From contig OZ038382.1 in the NCBI GenBank assembly GCA_964036045.1, forward strand, positions 114,808,587 to 114,872,586: 64,000 bases of DNA, given 5' to 3'. The stretch comes from Eutreptiella sp. 'Long Island Sound 2002'. Lineage: Eukaryota; Euglenozoa; Euglenophyceae; Eutreptiales; Eutreptiaceae. Below are positions 10,871 through 20,844 of this stretch, in pieces. The notes under the pieces are model-generated. The model saw only the letters and a list, made by a program, of their open reading frames with translations, had not been told where the DNA came from and did not search any database. Numbering within the stretch: position 1 is the stretch's first letter; the number at the start of each line of letters is the position of its first letter. Both the position numbers and the translations under genes were made by a program.

Positions 10871-10899
10871 ATCCGGTGTGGGGCCTGCAGAGCGGAGGC

Positions 10900-12313
10900 A
10901 TTCGCGAAACTGATGATATTTTAGTTGTCTGGCCAGGGTAGACGGCATGGTGTTGTTGGTTGATAGGCCCGGATATGTGCTCCTCTCGATGTGGTGGCCC
11001 ATGGCCCGGTGGTGGCTCGTTTGAGTTTCGGGGCGGCGTAGACGTCTATGCCTTGGTAGATGACCTCGGTCGCTGCTGCGTTCATCTGCACACAGTCGCT
11101 GTTCCCTTGGTGCCCTTGCGCAAGGTATTTGTGTAGGTGCTGGAGCAGGTACCCCCTTTTTGGGTGGTACATAGTTCATTTGATGGTTGGCCTTTCCAAG
11201 ACCGCGTGCGAGCTCTGGTGTTTCACGTGGTACGCAGGGGCTTCTGGTGTGGGGCTGCGGTGTTTGGCCATCATCGGCAACGTAATAGCCGCGTGTTCGG
11301 TATCCAGCACTCCTTGGTGGATTCGCCACTTCGGTTTGGCGTCGGGCCCCCACACTACAGTGGCAAGTACATCTACCAGGGCTGGTTCGAAGTGTGTGTG
11401 CAGCCATGGGTGTTGCTCCGGGCTTGCGTGGGCCGTCGGTGTGTGGTGATAGCACGCTTACAGCTGGAGAATTGGCCATGGTGTTGCTACCGCCTTGAGT
11501 CCGCACCGGCAGCATGTGGTTCGTGTGCCTGTAGGCGGGTCCTGCGGCAGCGGCGGCGAGCAGAACCTGCCTGCCGTGGGTGGGGGTAGCATCGACAGGT
11601 TGCCATGCGCCCTGTCGGGTCGTTGGGTGACTTTGAGTCCGTTGGGCGCCAGGAGGGGGACCACCGGCACCGTGGCCTCCGGGACGTGTTCCCCCTGTTC
11701 TGCTGGTTGGCTGTGGGCTTGTTTACCGTCCGGGGCTCCGTGGTAGGGGTTGCTTGTGCGCGTCCCAGAACAGATCGCATGCGTCATGAATTTCCTCATC
11801 GGTTGGTTGTGGTTGACTGGCCGTGAAAGCTGCGGAGCGACTTGTTGGAACAGTCTGGGTGTTGTAGGAAGGGGACGTGGTGGGCCCCCACTCGTTGGAG
11901 GGCCCCCATTTTGCGGGCTGCTACTCTCACCAGGTGCAGGGTGCTGCCCACCTTGCTGAGAGTGGTGGTGCCTCCCGTTGGTCCTCCACGTACATCCGTC
12001 TACAGGATGGCCATGGCACCCTCCTTCTGGCAGCTTTGGTTTGTCTGAATGACGTGCCGGTGGTGGGGCACCAGAAGCTGCAGATAGTTACACACGCGAG
12101 TTCCTACCGTAGGAGGGAGGCACTGTTTTTTGGAGTATGTATTGCACACATCTGTTGCGACGTGGCCGGGTCTCCCATAGTGTCCACGTGAACACCTCTC
12201 TCACCTCCTGCTCGTGGTTTTGCATGAGGTAGTGTAGGTGCGCCGCCGTGTGTGCTGTGTACGCATTATGGACCAAGTGGTCGGTGTCGTCCCAAGAGTA
12301 TGGTGCCAATACC
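10900..12313 (-). pseudogene. LINE 3' coding remainder, no domain recognised
   Basis: Downstream of the RT on the same strand, with open pieces such as 12324-12088, 11799-11458 and 11515-10832. Residue composition is rich in His, Thr, Pro and Arg. No RNase H or zinc-knuckle motif was found. It continues the RT strand bias, so I assign it to the same element. Confidence 0.35.
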
Positions 12314-13350
12314 TCACGCACCACGGCGCGGAGTGATGTGGGTCAGTGACCATGGATGGCTCATGCTCCTCTCACGGTGGCAGCGGCTTCCCCTAGCATT
12401 CGTCTGAGGTGTGTCACGTGCAGGGCCCTTGAATCTTATGGCCGTGTTGAGTATGGCCTGGAGGAAATATGCCACCCCTTGGGTGGATAGCGCGGTGATA
12501 TGCACAATGACGACTGTACATGTCAGTTGTTGCATCACGTTCGGCGGTAGGGTGACCTCACCTGTTGAGGCCTCCTGTTGCATCACTAGGTAGGTGGCAG
12601 TGCTCACCGGGTTCATGGGCGGGTCCCCGGGGCGGGGAAGTGGAGTTGGTGCGTTGTGCACACTAGCTGCGGAATGGACGTTGTCCACCAGCAGTCCGTT
12701 GCTCTTCAGGGAGCTGGTAACATCCCGGAGCACGTTGGTGGGCCTGGTCTTGTTGGGGGTGGCTGGCAGGGGTTGACGGGTTGTGGCAGTCGCCTGAGCC
12801 ATGTGATCTGCGAATGCCAGGAATGTGATCCGTTGTGGATATGGTGCCACGTCGGGGTAGGTGCGTAGTATGTAGGTGGCCAGCGGGATGGTGACGAGCA
12901 AGAAGATAAATGGGCCTCCTGCGCCCCCTTGTGGGACTCCACTGGTGCGACAGGTCCACGGGGTGGTACCCTTATTAGTTTGTATCGCATACAGGGAGGT
13001 GGCGAGGTAGGCGTGGAGGAACGTCTGGAATGGGAGCGAAAATGTGTTACGAGATGGCCTGTAAAACCGGTGTGGGGAATTCAGGAAGGCCCCCTTGACG
13101 TCCAGGGTTGTGATGATGAGGCTTATTTGATGCATGTCCACCACGGCGTCTTGCATAGGGATAGCCTCCAGCGGTGACGTTCCTGGTATGTTTCCCCCCT
13201 TGTGGGTATTACAGCCCGATACACAGCTGGGGCTATGCGCTTTAGGATGAGCATCCAGATGAGCGTGGCTTCTGTTTTGGCACACACTATGGGTCTCCAG
13301 CTGTGAAGGTTTGCCCAGTCGCCTTTCTTGTATAGTGGGTATACCAGATT
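12314..13350 (-). pseudogene. LINE reverse transcriptase, frameshifted
   Basis: Catalyses target-primed cDNA synthesis in active LINEs. The N-terminal RT blocks are in one frame at about 13,345-13,190 (LYKKGDWANLHSWRPIV), and the rest is in another frame at 13,285-12,314. The latter includes TLDVKGAFLNS with the first catalytic Asp, SGVPQGGAGGPF and FLAFADHMAQ, where the second Asp of the ADD pair is His. The last block is a thumb-like C-terminus. The frame change and the Asp-to-His change argue that this copy cannot work. The order and wording of the motifs are typical of LINE and not of LTR-type RT. Confidence 0.75.
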
Positions 13351-14350
13351 AACCCAGGCCGGTGGTATGTCTGTCCTCCGGAGGGCAATGTCCCACAGAC
13401 GTGCCGCTGAGTGCCTCTTCAGGTTTAGTGGGAGTCTGCGGTATAGTTCGGCAGCTAAGCCGTCTAGTCTAGGGGTTTTCCGCAGTTTCAGTTTTTGCAG
13501 GATCTCTTCCAGTTCCCGTATGGTGAACGGCTTGCGGTCCAGGTCTCATTGTTGTGTGCAGTTGTAACCCTTTGGTAGGTGTGATATCAGTTCCTTGGTG
13601 TAGGCGGACAGTTCCCCGTCCTCCGTGTTACGCTGGCGCTTCAAACTGTTGAGTACCTCTTCTATGACCACACTAGGGTGGTTGGTCACAGTGCCATCTC
13701 GGAGGTTTACCGCCTTGATGCCTCGGTGGCCTGTAGCTTCCAGGATCTTGGTCAGGTGTTTTAAGGATTTGTAAGGTTTGAGGTTTTTGGGGTACCTTTG
13801 CTGCTCTTGCGCCAGCTTCTTCCCTCTGCGTTCGTGCCACGCCCTGAGCGGTCGGGGTGTGGTCTTGCCGCAATACTCTGGGCACCTTGCTGGTCAGTGG
13901 ATTGTGGAAGTGGATCCCTGTATGTAGGTCCCATTTGTCACGCCATATGGCGCTGACCAGGGATGGCAGGTCTTGATGTGGGGTTGTGGCTGCCTGTTCG
14001 TGTCGGTGTCCTCCCTGGACGCCGCATGCCATTGCGGCCTGTTGCATGGCGACGTTTAGGTCCGGTTAGGTTTGCTGGCTGAGGATGCCGTCCACCGTGC
14101 GGTAGTATGCCATGCATTTGTGTGTGTCGTGCCTATCCGTCAGCGTAATGGAGGGTTGCTCTTCCTGGTCTGTGTCTTCCGAGACGGTCTGCGGTACTTG
14201 CAGCAATCTGAACTGCATTTCCAGCAGGCGATGCACGGTGGCTTTAGGTGGCAGGTTGTGGTATCGTGTCTGTGTCACGTCCACATGTGCACGGTCCAAT
14301 TAGCACAGTTCAATGCGTGAGTCCGTGGAGCCTGGTTGTGGGGTTTGGTG

Positions 14351-14920
14351 TTAGGGTTGGCCCCGTAGGGAGGCTGTGAGGTCTTGCAGGCCCATGTTCT
14401 GCATGGCCACTTTCACAGCTGTGTCCTGAGGTGTGGCTCGCCGCCCGCAGTCATCCGTTGTTGGGTGGGCGTTGAAGTATCCGAAGCTGACGGTTGGTCC
14501 CATCATGGCTAGTTGCCAGTAGGCCTCCATGAGGTGTTTGAGGAACCTGTCCGGGGCGTCTCCGAACGGGACATGCACGTTGATAATGTTCAGCTGCCAG
14601 GCCGGCCCCGCAAGCTTGCATACCGGTAAGCGGCCCTTGATGCCCAGGTGATGGTGGAAATGGAATTGGATCTCACTTTTGTGGGATATGGGCACGCCTT
14701 TGACCCAGGTAGTGCGGTACTGGTACCCTGTTCTTGTGAGAACGGGGCTGAGATCAGGGGTGGCTGTGTGAATTTGGAGAGCTTAGTCCTGCCATAGCAT
14801 GGCGCCCGGGTCCCACCCTGCCATGACAGGAATCTCTTGTAGGTCAGGGACCGTCGGCTGTGTCGTACATGAAGCAGGTTCGCTTAGGGGCATCATGGTG
14901 ATCAGTGCATTGCTGAGGTC
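14351..14920 (-). pseudogene. LINE APE-type endonuclease
   Basis: In active elements this domain nicks the target DNA to start reverse transcription. Visible blocks: GYQYRTTWVKGVPISHK; LNIINVHVPFGDAP, matching the I-x-N-V/I-H strand of the fold; and VSFGYFNAHPTTDDCG, matching the usual G-D-F-N-A-H-P block, with Tyr in place of the Asp. The frame extends upstream to about 14.92 kb through a single TAA at 14783-14785 and stays coherent on both sides. The N-terminal Asn/Glu blocks were not found with certainty. Confidence 0.65.
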
Positions 14921-17900
14921 CTCGGCGTGCGCCCTGTTGCTCAGTTGTCCCCGTCATGCCTGGCAGGGTAGGAGTCTTTGCTGCAAGCGCAGTTTGTGGG
15001 TCACTGCAGCCGCGACCTGTCGTTTGTCGGGGATGTTGGGTTCCTGCAACCATGCTGGCACGCCTCCTGTCCAGATGGTACCTGGTGCCACCTGATTCTC
15101 TGGTGTACGGAGCTGTAGCAGGCAGTCCAGGTGACTGTTTTCCCACAGCGCAACGCTCGCTGCCTCCGCTTTATCAACCCATTGCGGCAGGGCTTGCCAC
15201 GTGATCTTCAGGTGCAGGGCGCCGTGTCTGCCTGGTGTGGCCAGTCTGTATCTCACAGTGTCTCGGAACCAACCTCCCCTTGGTAAGACCTTCTTCCTGC
15301 AATGTCAAAGGAGGCATCCTGAGCTCCCGAAGATACCTACCTACCTACCTGTTCCGGAACCAAATCCACCGTTTGGGTTGCCCTTTCAGGATTGCGCCAA
15401 ATACCCCTTGCACTTCCGCGCCGTCAGGGTACTCGAGGTGCATGGCGTTGCGTACCTCAGGTCTGAGTAAACGGGCACCTCTTGGGCTTTCACTTGGGTT
15501 CGCGTGGGGGCGGTGCTGCTTTCGGTGCTGGCTTAGGCCTCTTGACCAGACTGGCTGGTGCTCCAGCCCCCTCAGGCCGAGGTCGTGGTTAGGAACGCGC
15601 TTGTTCCGGTGCTGGCTTAGGGGCTGGTCTAGCGGTGTTTCGGTTTTGAAAAAAGCTATACGTCGGTCCGTGGCCCGCCCTCTGCCGGTGCATGCCCCAA
15701 AGCCTGTTTCACTGGGCTTGCAGGCTTGTGGTACAGTGCTTGAGGTTTTGCTCTGTGTCTGTGGGCCAGGACATCCAGTGCTCTGCTTGTGATATGCCGT
15801 GCCTGCGTACGTACACCGCCAAGTTGCGGGTTGAGGGTGAGCCTCGCTGCGGGTAGCGTGGCATAGGTTGTAGGGACATCCACTGTCCAGTGCATAGCAG
15901 TTTTGAGTGCCAGTCAGTGCGCCAGGTGGTGGTCGGTGTGCTTGGTACAGTGCCTAAATTGGACTCCGAGTGCCAGCGGGGTCGCCATTCCCGGCTCTGG
16001 TGTGAATGTCTGCACCCTTTCTGCTGCGCCCGTTCCATCCCATTGTGCGACCTACCAGGTGTGTTGGTAGTACATCACGGTCACCGTAGGGGTGCCCTGG
16101 GATCGGCCGAGTACAGTCCAGTCAGTGACCTTCATTATAGTGTTTTGATTGTGCTGGTCAGGTTGACTGGTGAGTTGCACCACGTGGTCCACAAGGTCTG
16201 GCGTCAGATTGTCTTCTTTTTCCTGCACCCTGTGTCCTGCGGCGACATCCCACGTATCCGTGACAGCTGCCAGGGTGTTGGCGGCCAGGGTGATGACGTT
16301 ATCTGTAAGCCCCTCCATAATGAAGTGTTTCTCACCCGCCAGGGTGGTCGGGAGCTGGGCCGTGGGATTCATTTTGGGGTGTAGTAGTGCCCTGTTGGGT
16401 TCCGGGGCGTTTGCACTTGCAGGTCAGGGGCCATGCGCACCTTGTTTCGCCAATGGATGTCGTGGCCTGTTGGTGTCGGGCAGTCTTGGTCGCATTGCCA
16501 TGTGATGGACCTGGCTGAGGGGGATGGCTTGGTTCAACGTGTCCCCCGTCGTAAGGTACCCCCTTGTCTCCCTATACCCTGTTGAAGTAGATACCCGGGA
16601 GTGCGGTGGGCTGCGAGGGTAGCAGTCGGAACAAGGCTTCGGGGCAGGGGTGCCCACAGGGGGCCTTCCCAGGCTCCAATCCCGGGCAGAGGTCATTGAT
16701 GCCGTGAGGCACCGGGTATAGGATGTAGTGTCCCGCCATCTTGCGGAGTTTCTGGGCGTTCCAGCTGTTGAGCCATCGGCCTGCCCTGATGGTAACGGAG
16801 CAGTGGTTGAGCCAGGTGGCTTGGTCCGGTCTATGTCATGGGGCAGGGCTGGTCTGATGGTGCCCCATGTTCTGCGGTGGGTCGTGTGGTGGGGGGTTCG
16901 GCATCCGGTGTGGATGAGGAGCATCCTGGCGTTCCCGAGGCCAGGGTTTATGACGTTTGAAGGCAGAGCACCATCCAGAGTGTCGCCTCCTGTCGGTTGT
17001 GCCCCACCTTTTGGGCGTACGTGTCTCCCGTGGAGGGATGGGTGCCAGCTGGCTCCGGATGCCACGTTGTGCCAGGCAGATTGTCGTACTGTGCCAACGT
17101 GTACACCGTGTACGCCTTGCCCTCGGCGTTGGGTTGCAGTCTGTATGTGGATTTCTGCGCTGCGCCATAGGCGACAACCACTTTGGAGGTGGGGACGGTG
17201 CACTGGAGGTGTGTCTGTGCTAGGGTGTCGGTGACCTGTACTTCCGTGCGTTTCTGGTTGTCGCCGTGGTCTTCCAGAATGAAATGTACCATCAATGGGC
17301 TGTGCAGCTGAAGATTGCCTTCTTTGTCCCGTAGCGGTGGATGTATCTGGCGCCCTGTCTTGTGTGCCTTGCTGGTGTTCTGGTAGGCGCGTTGCCCCAC
17401 GAGGGGGTTGGGTCTCCAGTCCGGCGGGGCCCCTTACCTGCGTGCCGTGGCTTGCGCTACTCTGGCGAGCGCTGTAACGGTGGGTTGTAGGGCGGGCACG
17501 GCTACCTGGGGTACCATGCTTGTGTCCGTTGGGAAGTTCCAGTATGCGGTGAACGCCCCCGGTTGGTGGGCTTTGTGGGTGTCCCGAAAGTCCACGGTGA
17601 GCACCTCTTTGATGTGTGCTACTGCCCCTGAGTTTAATGTGGTAGGGCGGTGCCAGACATTGCGTTTGGCGGTGCGGTGGTGTGCCTGGGTGGCTCGCTT
17701 CGCGGCTTCCATAGTCTGTGGGGTGAGAGTGTTGTCCAGGGTGACGTCGTGGAGGCGGTCAATTGCTACGGCGCATCGCGTCTGCCAGTACCTTTTTATG
17801 GGGTCGCTGTTGGTACAGCCCAGGGTATAATGGAAGGCTGCCCACGCCGAGTCTGGGTCGACGGTAATGTAGCTGTCCTTTGTTGCGGTCATCGGGACCG

Positions 17901-18232
17901 CTTGTGTGGACCGTGCCTGGGGTTGCTGGCTGTCCTCCGACCAGGCCGTGCCCTTTATGATGCTCGTGAACTTGGTGATGATGAAAAGATGCAGGTGGAT
18001 TCCAACCTGCAAGGCACAACGTGCCAATAGATATGCGCAACAAGTTCCTGTGCTTGAAAACGTAGGGTCTTCGTTTCCCCGTCTTTGTGCCGCCAGAGCC
18101 AATACATCTGTGTGTGAGGGCACAATTGGCCTGAGAAATCAGTACCCTGTCGGGGAAAATTGTGGTGCACATACCCCTTACCAACCAGCACCGTTTCCGG
18201 TGCGCCAAAAACGGCGTACCGCAGAAGTGCAC
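14921..18232 (-). pseudogene. LINE upstream ORF region (ORF1-like, fragmented)
   Basis: Several minus-strand open pieces in different frames, including 18123-17434 (229 codons), 17400-16948, 17203-16424, 16372-16052 and 16038-15709. They read like a real but frameshifted protein, with ordinary hydrophobic periodicity, and sit directly upstream of the endonuclease on the same strand. No zinc knuckle, coiled coil or PHD motif was identified, so the ORF1 assignment is positional. The stretch 15.26-15.66 kb has no convincing minus frame and includes a short CCTA repeat near 15,340. Confidence 0.35.
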
Positions 18233-18299
18233 CGGATGAATGCAGAAAGTGGTTATGGTTCATCCGGAGTAGGGACTAAGCGCACTAGCCATCTCAGTG

Positions 18300-20600
18300 A
18301 GTGGCTGCAGCATCAGCAATCAGAATATCCACATCCGAGGCCTCTATGGTGTCCTCTGAAAAGCCTCTCTCGTTTCTGAATGGGTGGTTGCAGACGGCAG
18401 ATGCACTTCAGCATTGCCCTCTTGGAAATGGGGGTGCAGGATGGTCACAATTGGTGGGTGAGGGCAAGTGCTGGAGCGCTAACTGCCGTAGGGAGATCCT
18501 TGCATCCGACCAAGGTCGCTGGTGAAAGCACCAACCCTTGCACCTCGTCATCCTTGGCCACCAAGAATGTATTTGACGTCCTCCAGGATCTGTTTGACGA
18601 AATCATAGGATCACCAAGACCGCAGCTGGACGCCGCAGATGCGCTGTCAGAGCCCATTACCCACAGCCTGCACCAGTCGCTGGCCGAGGCTCTGGAAGGG
18701 CTGGAGATCCTGAGCCTGCACGCCGTGCTCCCAGTCAGCTGCAAGCGGCAGCTACAACTCAAAGTTGGTGCCCTATGCAGCGAAGTGGAGAAGTTCTCCG
18801 ACATGTTACTCGACACAGGCACCCAGATCAGTCTAGTTAAGGCCTGCCTACTACCACCGAAGTGGCTGACCACAGTCAGAGGCCCATGGTGGGAGGAACG
18901 AAGGAAGCTGAGATGGCGCTGCAGTTCGTGAACCACGGTGAGCTGAGCTGCCCTGACATGGGCAAGGAAATTCTTCTCAAGAGAAACTTCTATGAGGCCT
19001 AAATGGACTGGGACATGATCGTCGGGTACGACTTCATGATGAAGACGTACTCAGGTGTGCTCCCAGCTCAGGGCTTCATGACCTTGTACCAGGATGACCA
19101 GCTACCATGGCTATTGTCACCTGAGCACCACGTGGAATGCCAATGGATCCACCTGCAACCCCATAAGCTTGAAGTAGCTTCACTGGTGGTGGAGTCCGCA
19201 GGGCGGACGAACAGGTTTGAGGTTTGAGGTTTGAGGTTTCGGGTACTAGACACCTTTTGTTCCCGGGTGGCCATCTGGTCGCCCCAGCAAGAAGTACGGC
19301 GTCAAGCCAGAACTGGCAGACTGAGTAGTCGCTGATCCAGGAAATTCTGATCTGGCCCCGGATACGTTCTCCTAAGGAACCTCCGCGGTTCAGCGGGTGT
19401 TTGAGAAGTACTGGAGCGCCCAGGACTATGACTGGAAGGAGCACTGCGGTCGGCATCAAGGTCTGATGTGGATCCATTGTTCCAGAGTGGATATGCCAAG
19501 GACGGTTGTGAAGATCTGCCAAGACCCTTCCAAGGCAGTGCTGGTGGTCCTGATGGGGTGTACGGAGGAGGGAGGTACTGCAGATTGGGTGGTCTGGCTG
19601 ACGAATCTGACCTTGAACATGGTCCTCCTGCCGGCTGGACAGAGTGTCTATCAGGACGCTAAGTGACAGGCCATACCGGCGCAGAGATGGCAACCGGAAT
19701 TCCACTATGTTGATGGGAGCCTGGGATGGGCTGACACCACGGACTTCATGTGTGTCATTCGCATGATATCGGAGCCCTAGCAGCAATGCTTCGTGGTGTC
19801 CGCCATTGTCATCGGCAAATCGGAGGACCTTCTCTCTGATTCGGAGCTGGATCTGGTGCAGGGGTATTTGGATCGACCCTTTCACAACTGGGAAAGCCAG
19901 AGAGGGAAAAGAGCAGGACAACGCGTTGTGGGCATTGGACGGCATCGTCCCTGGCTCCTATGTCAGGAATGCCTTCTTAAGGAGGGTGTTTGAGCACATG
20001 TCCAGGCAGGACCAGCCGGTCGGTGGTAAACCACCGACGTTCGGCAACTTGTTCCAGGGGAAGGCCAGAGATAGGCCGATTGGCCACTTAGGAAGACCCC
20101 CAGAGCTGAAGCAACGTGGGAATGTTTACCCACTAGTAAGCTCCGTGGTTCAAGGGCCCAGGAAAGCCAAAGCGGACTCCCATGAGTGCTTCAACATCCG
20201 GACATTGAGGCCCAGGCTGAATAAGAAGTACCGAAGTACCTTCTTCAGTGGAAAGCCTGTGTTTTCCCCGTCAGTCCCTGAAAAGTACGGGGAGGCCAAG
20301 ATACGATTGACGCCAGACCCCTCTGTGTACTGACACCAGGAGTGCGCCCTCAGGGGCGATAGGAAAGAGGCCATCGAGAAGATCCTACAAGAGTTCATTG
20401 ACAGATGCCGTTTGCGCCCTGTCACTCCGAGTGGGCGTCCCGCTGCTTTGCTTTCCTCAACAACGTGGCCGCAGAGTGGCCGCTCGCTGGAGGAGTCCAA
20501 GTGGGGTGCTCATGGCTGTGCAGGCACGGGACTCATCGGCGAGAGTAAGAAAAAGTCACTGCCATGTCTTTTTTGGAGGTCTTGATCCAGGCCAGGCCCC
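18300..20600 (+). pseudogene. Fragment A': protease-to-RT part of an element A relative
   Basis: Plus-strand remains of a chromovirus close to element A. It starts before the ATKNVFDVLQDL region at about 18.54 kb and passes the retropepsin motif LLDTGTQISLVKA at about 18.81 kb. It continues through MDWDMIVGYDFMMK (19,003) and the WSAQDYDWKEH..LMWIHC block (about 19.4 kb). At about 19.69 kb comes QRWQPEFHYVDGS, then the RT N-terminal linker (19.8-20.33 kb). Several stops and frameshifts are present. A roughly 70-bp foreign patch with (GGTTTGA)n-like repeats interrupts it at about 19,209-19,280. The RT part turns back on itself near 20,485. It is non-functional. Confidence 0.8.
20485..20545 (-). 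repeat. Inverted snippet of chromovirus RT inside fragment A'
   Basis: The plus strand here (GTCCAAGTGGGGTGCTCATG..) matches the plus, that is antisense, strand of element A at about 28,008-28,060. The A' sequence just before it matches the sense strand, ending near A position 28,195. The fragment therefore folds back. The same junction occurs in A'' near 54,705. Confidence 0.7.
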
Positions 20601-20844
20601 CCCCTAAAACCCTTTTGTTGATGCCGAGACTTACATAAGCAATTTTATCTCTCTTTTAAAGTTTAAAGTACACGTTCTCGAAGTAACTAGGGTTGTAACC
20701 CTAGCCCCCCATGAAGTTCACCCCTACCACTCAACGTGAGGGCAGATATCTTCCTTCTTGGAGGTTATACCAAAATAAAGTAGGCATTTCATGCCTAAGG
20801 CCTTGTAGCTTAAGCCTAGTGGTCCCCCACCTCAAGAGACCTAT
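20546..20844 (+). other. Non-coding start of the composite repeat, left of element A
   Basis: About 300 bp with no gene. It is nearly identical to 54,765-55,055. It holds a short self-complementary word, GGGTTGTAACCC, at about 20,691-20,702. The segment ends CTAT at 20,841-20,844, the left half of the element A target duplication, and continues after element A at 37,986. Confidence 0.75.
20841..20844. other. Target-site duplication of element A, left copy (CTAT)
   Basis: CTAT here equals CTAT at 37,986-37,989. The empty paralogue at 55,052-55,055 has it once, with matching flanks on both sides. Confidence 0.9.

Larger units (their letters stand above)
9641..18232 (-). mobile_element. Decayed LINE (APE endonuclease + reverse transcriptase), minus strand
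   Basis: A non-LTR retrotransposon read right to left: upstream ORF region (about 18.2-14.9 kb), AP-type endonuclease (about 14.9-14.35 kb), linker, reverse transcriptase (about 13.35-12.3 kb), 3' region, then TGCACGAAGTCGCCCCCCCC next to a C-rich tract. The frame changes several times between endonuclease and RT and within RT, and the RT active site reads FADH instead of F/YADD, so the copy looks dead. From 18.2 to about 10.9 kb the minus strand is C/A-rich. The last 1.2 kb has the opposite bias and may not belong to the element. The 5' end near 18.23 kb is set only by where open frames stop and the A' fragment begins. No target duplication was found. Confidence 0.6.
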
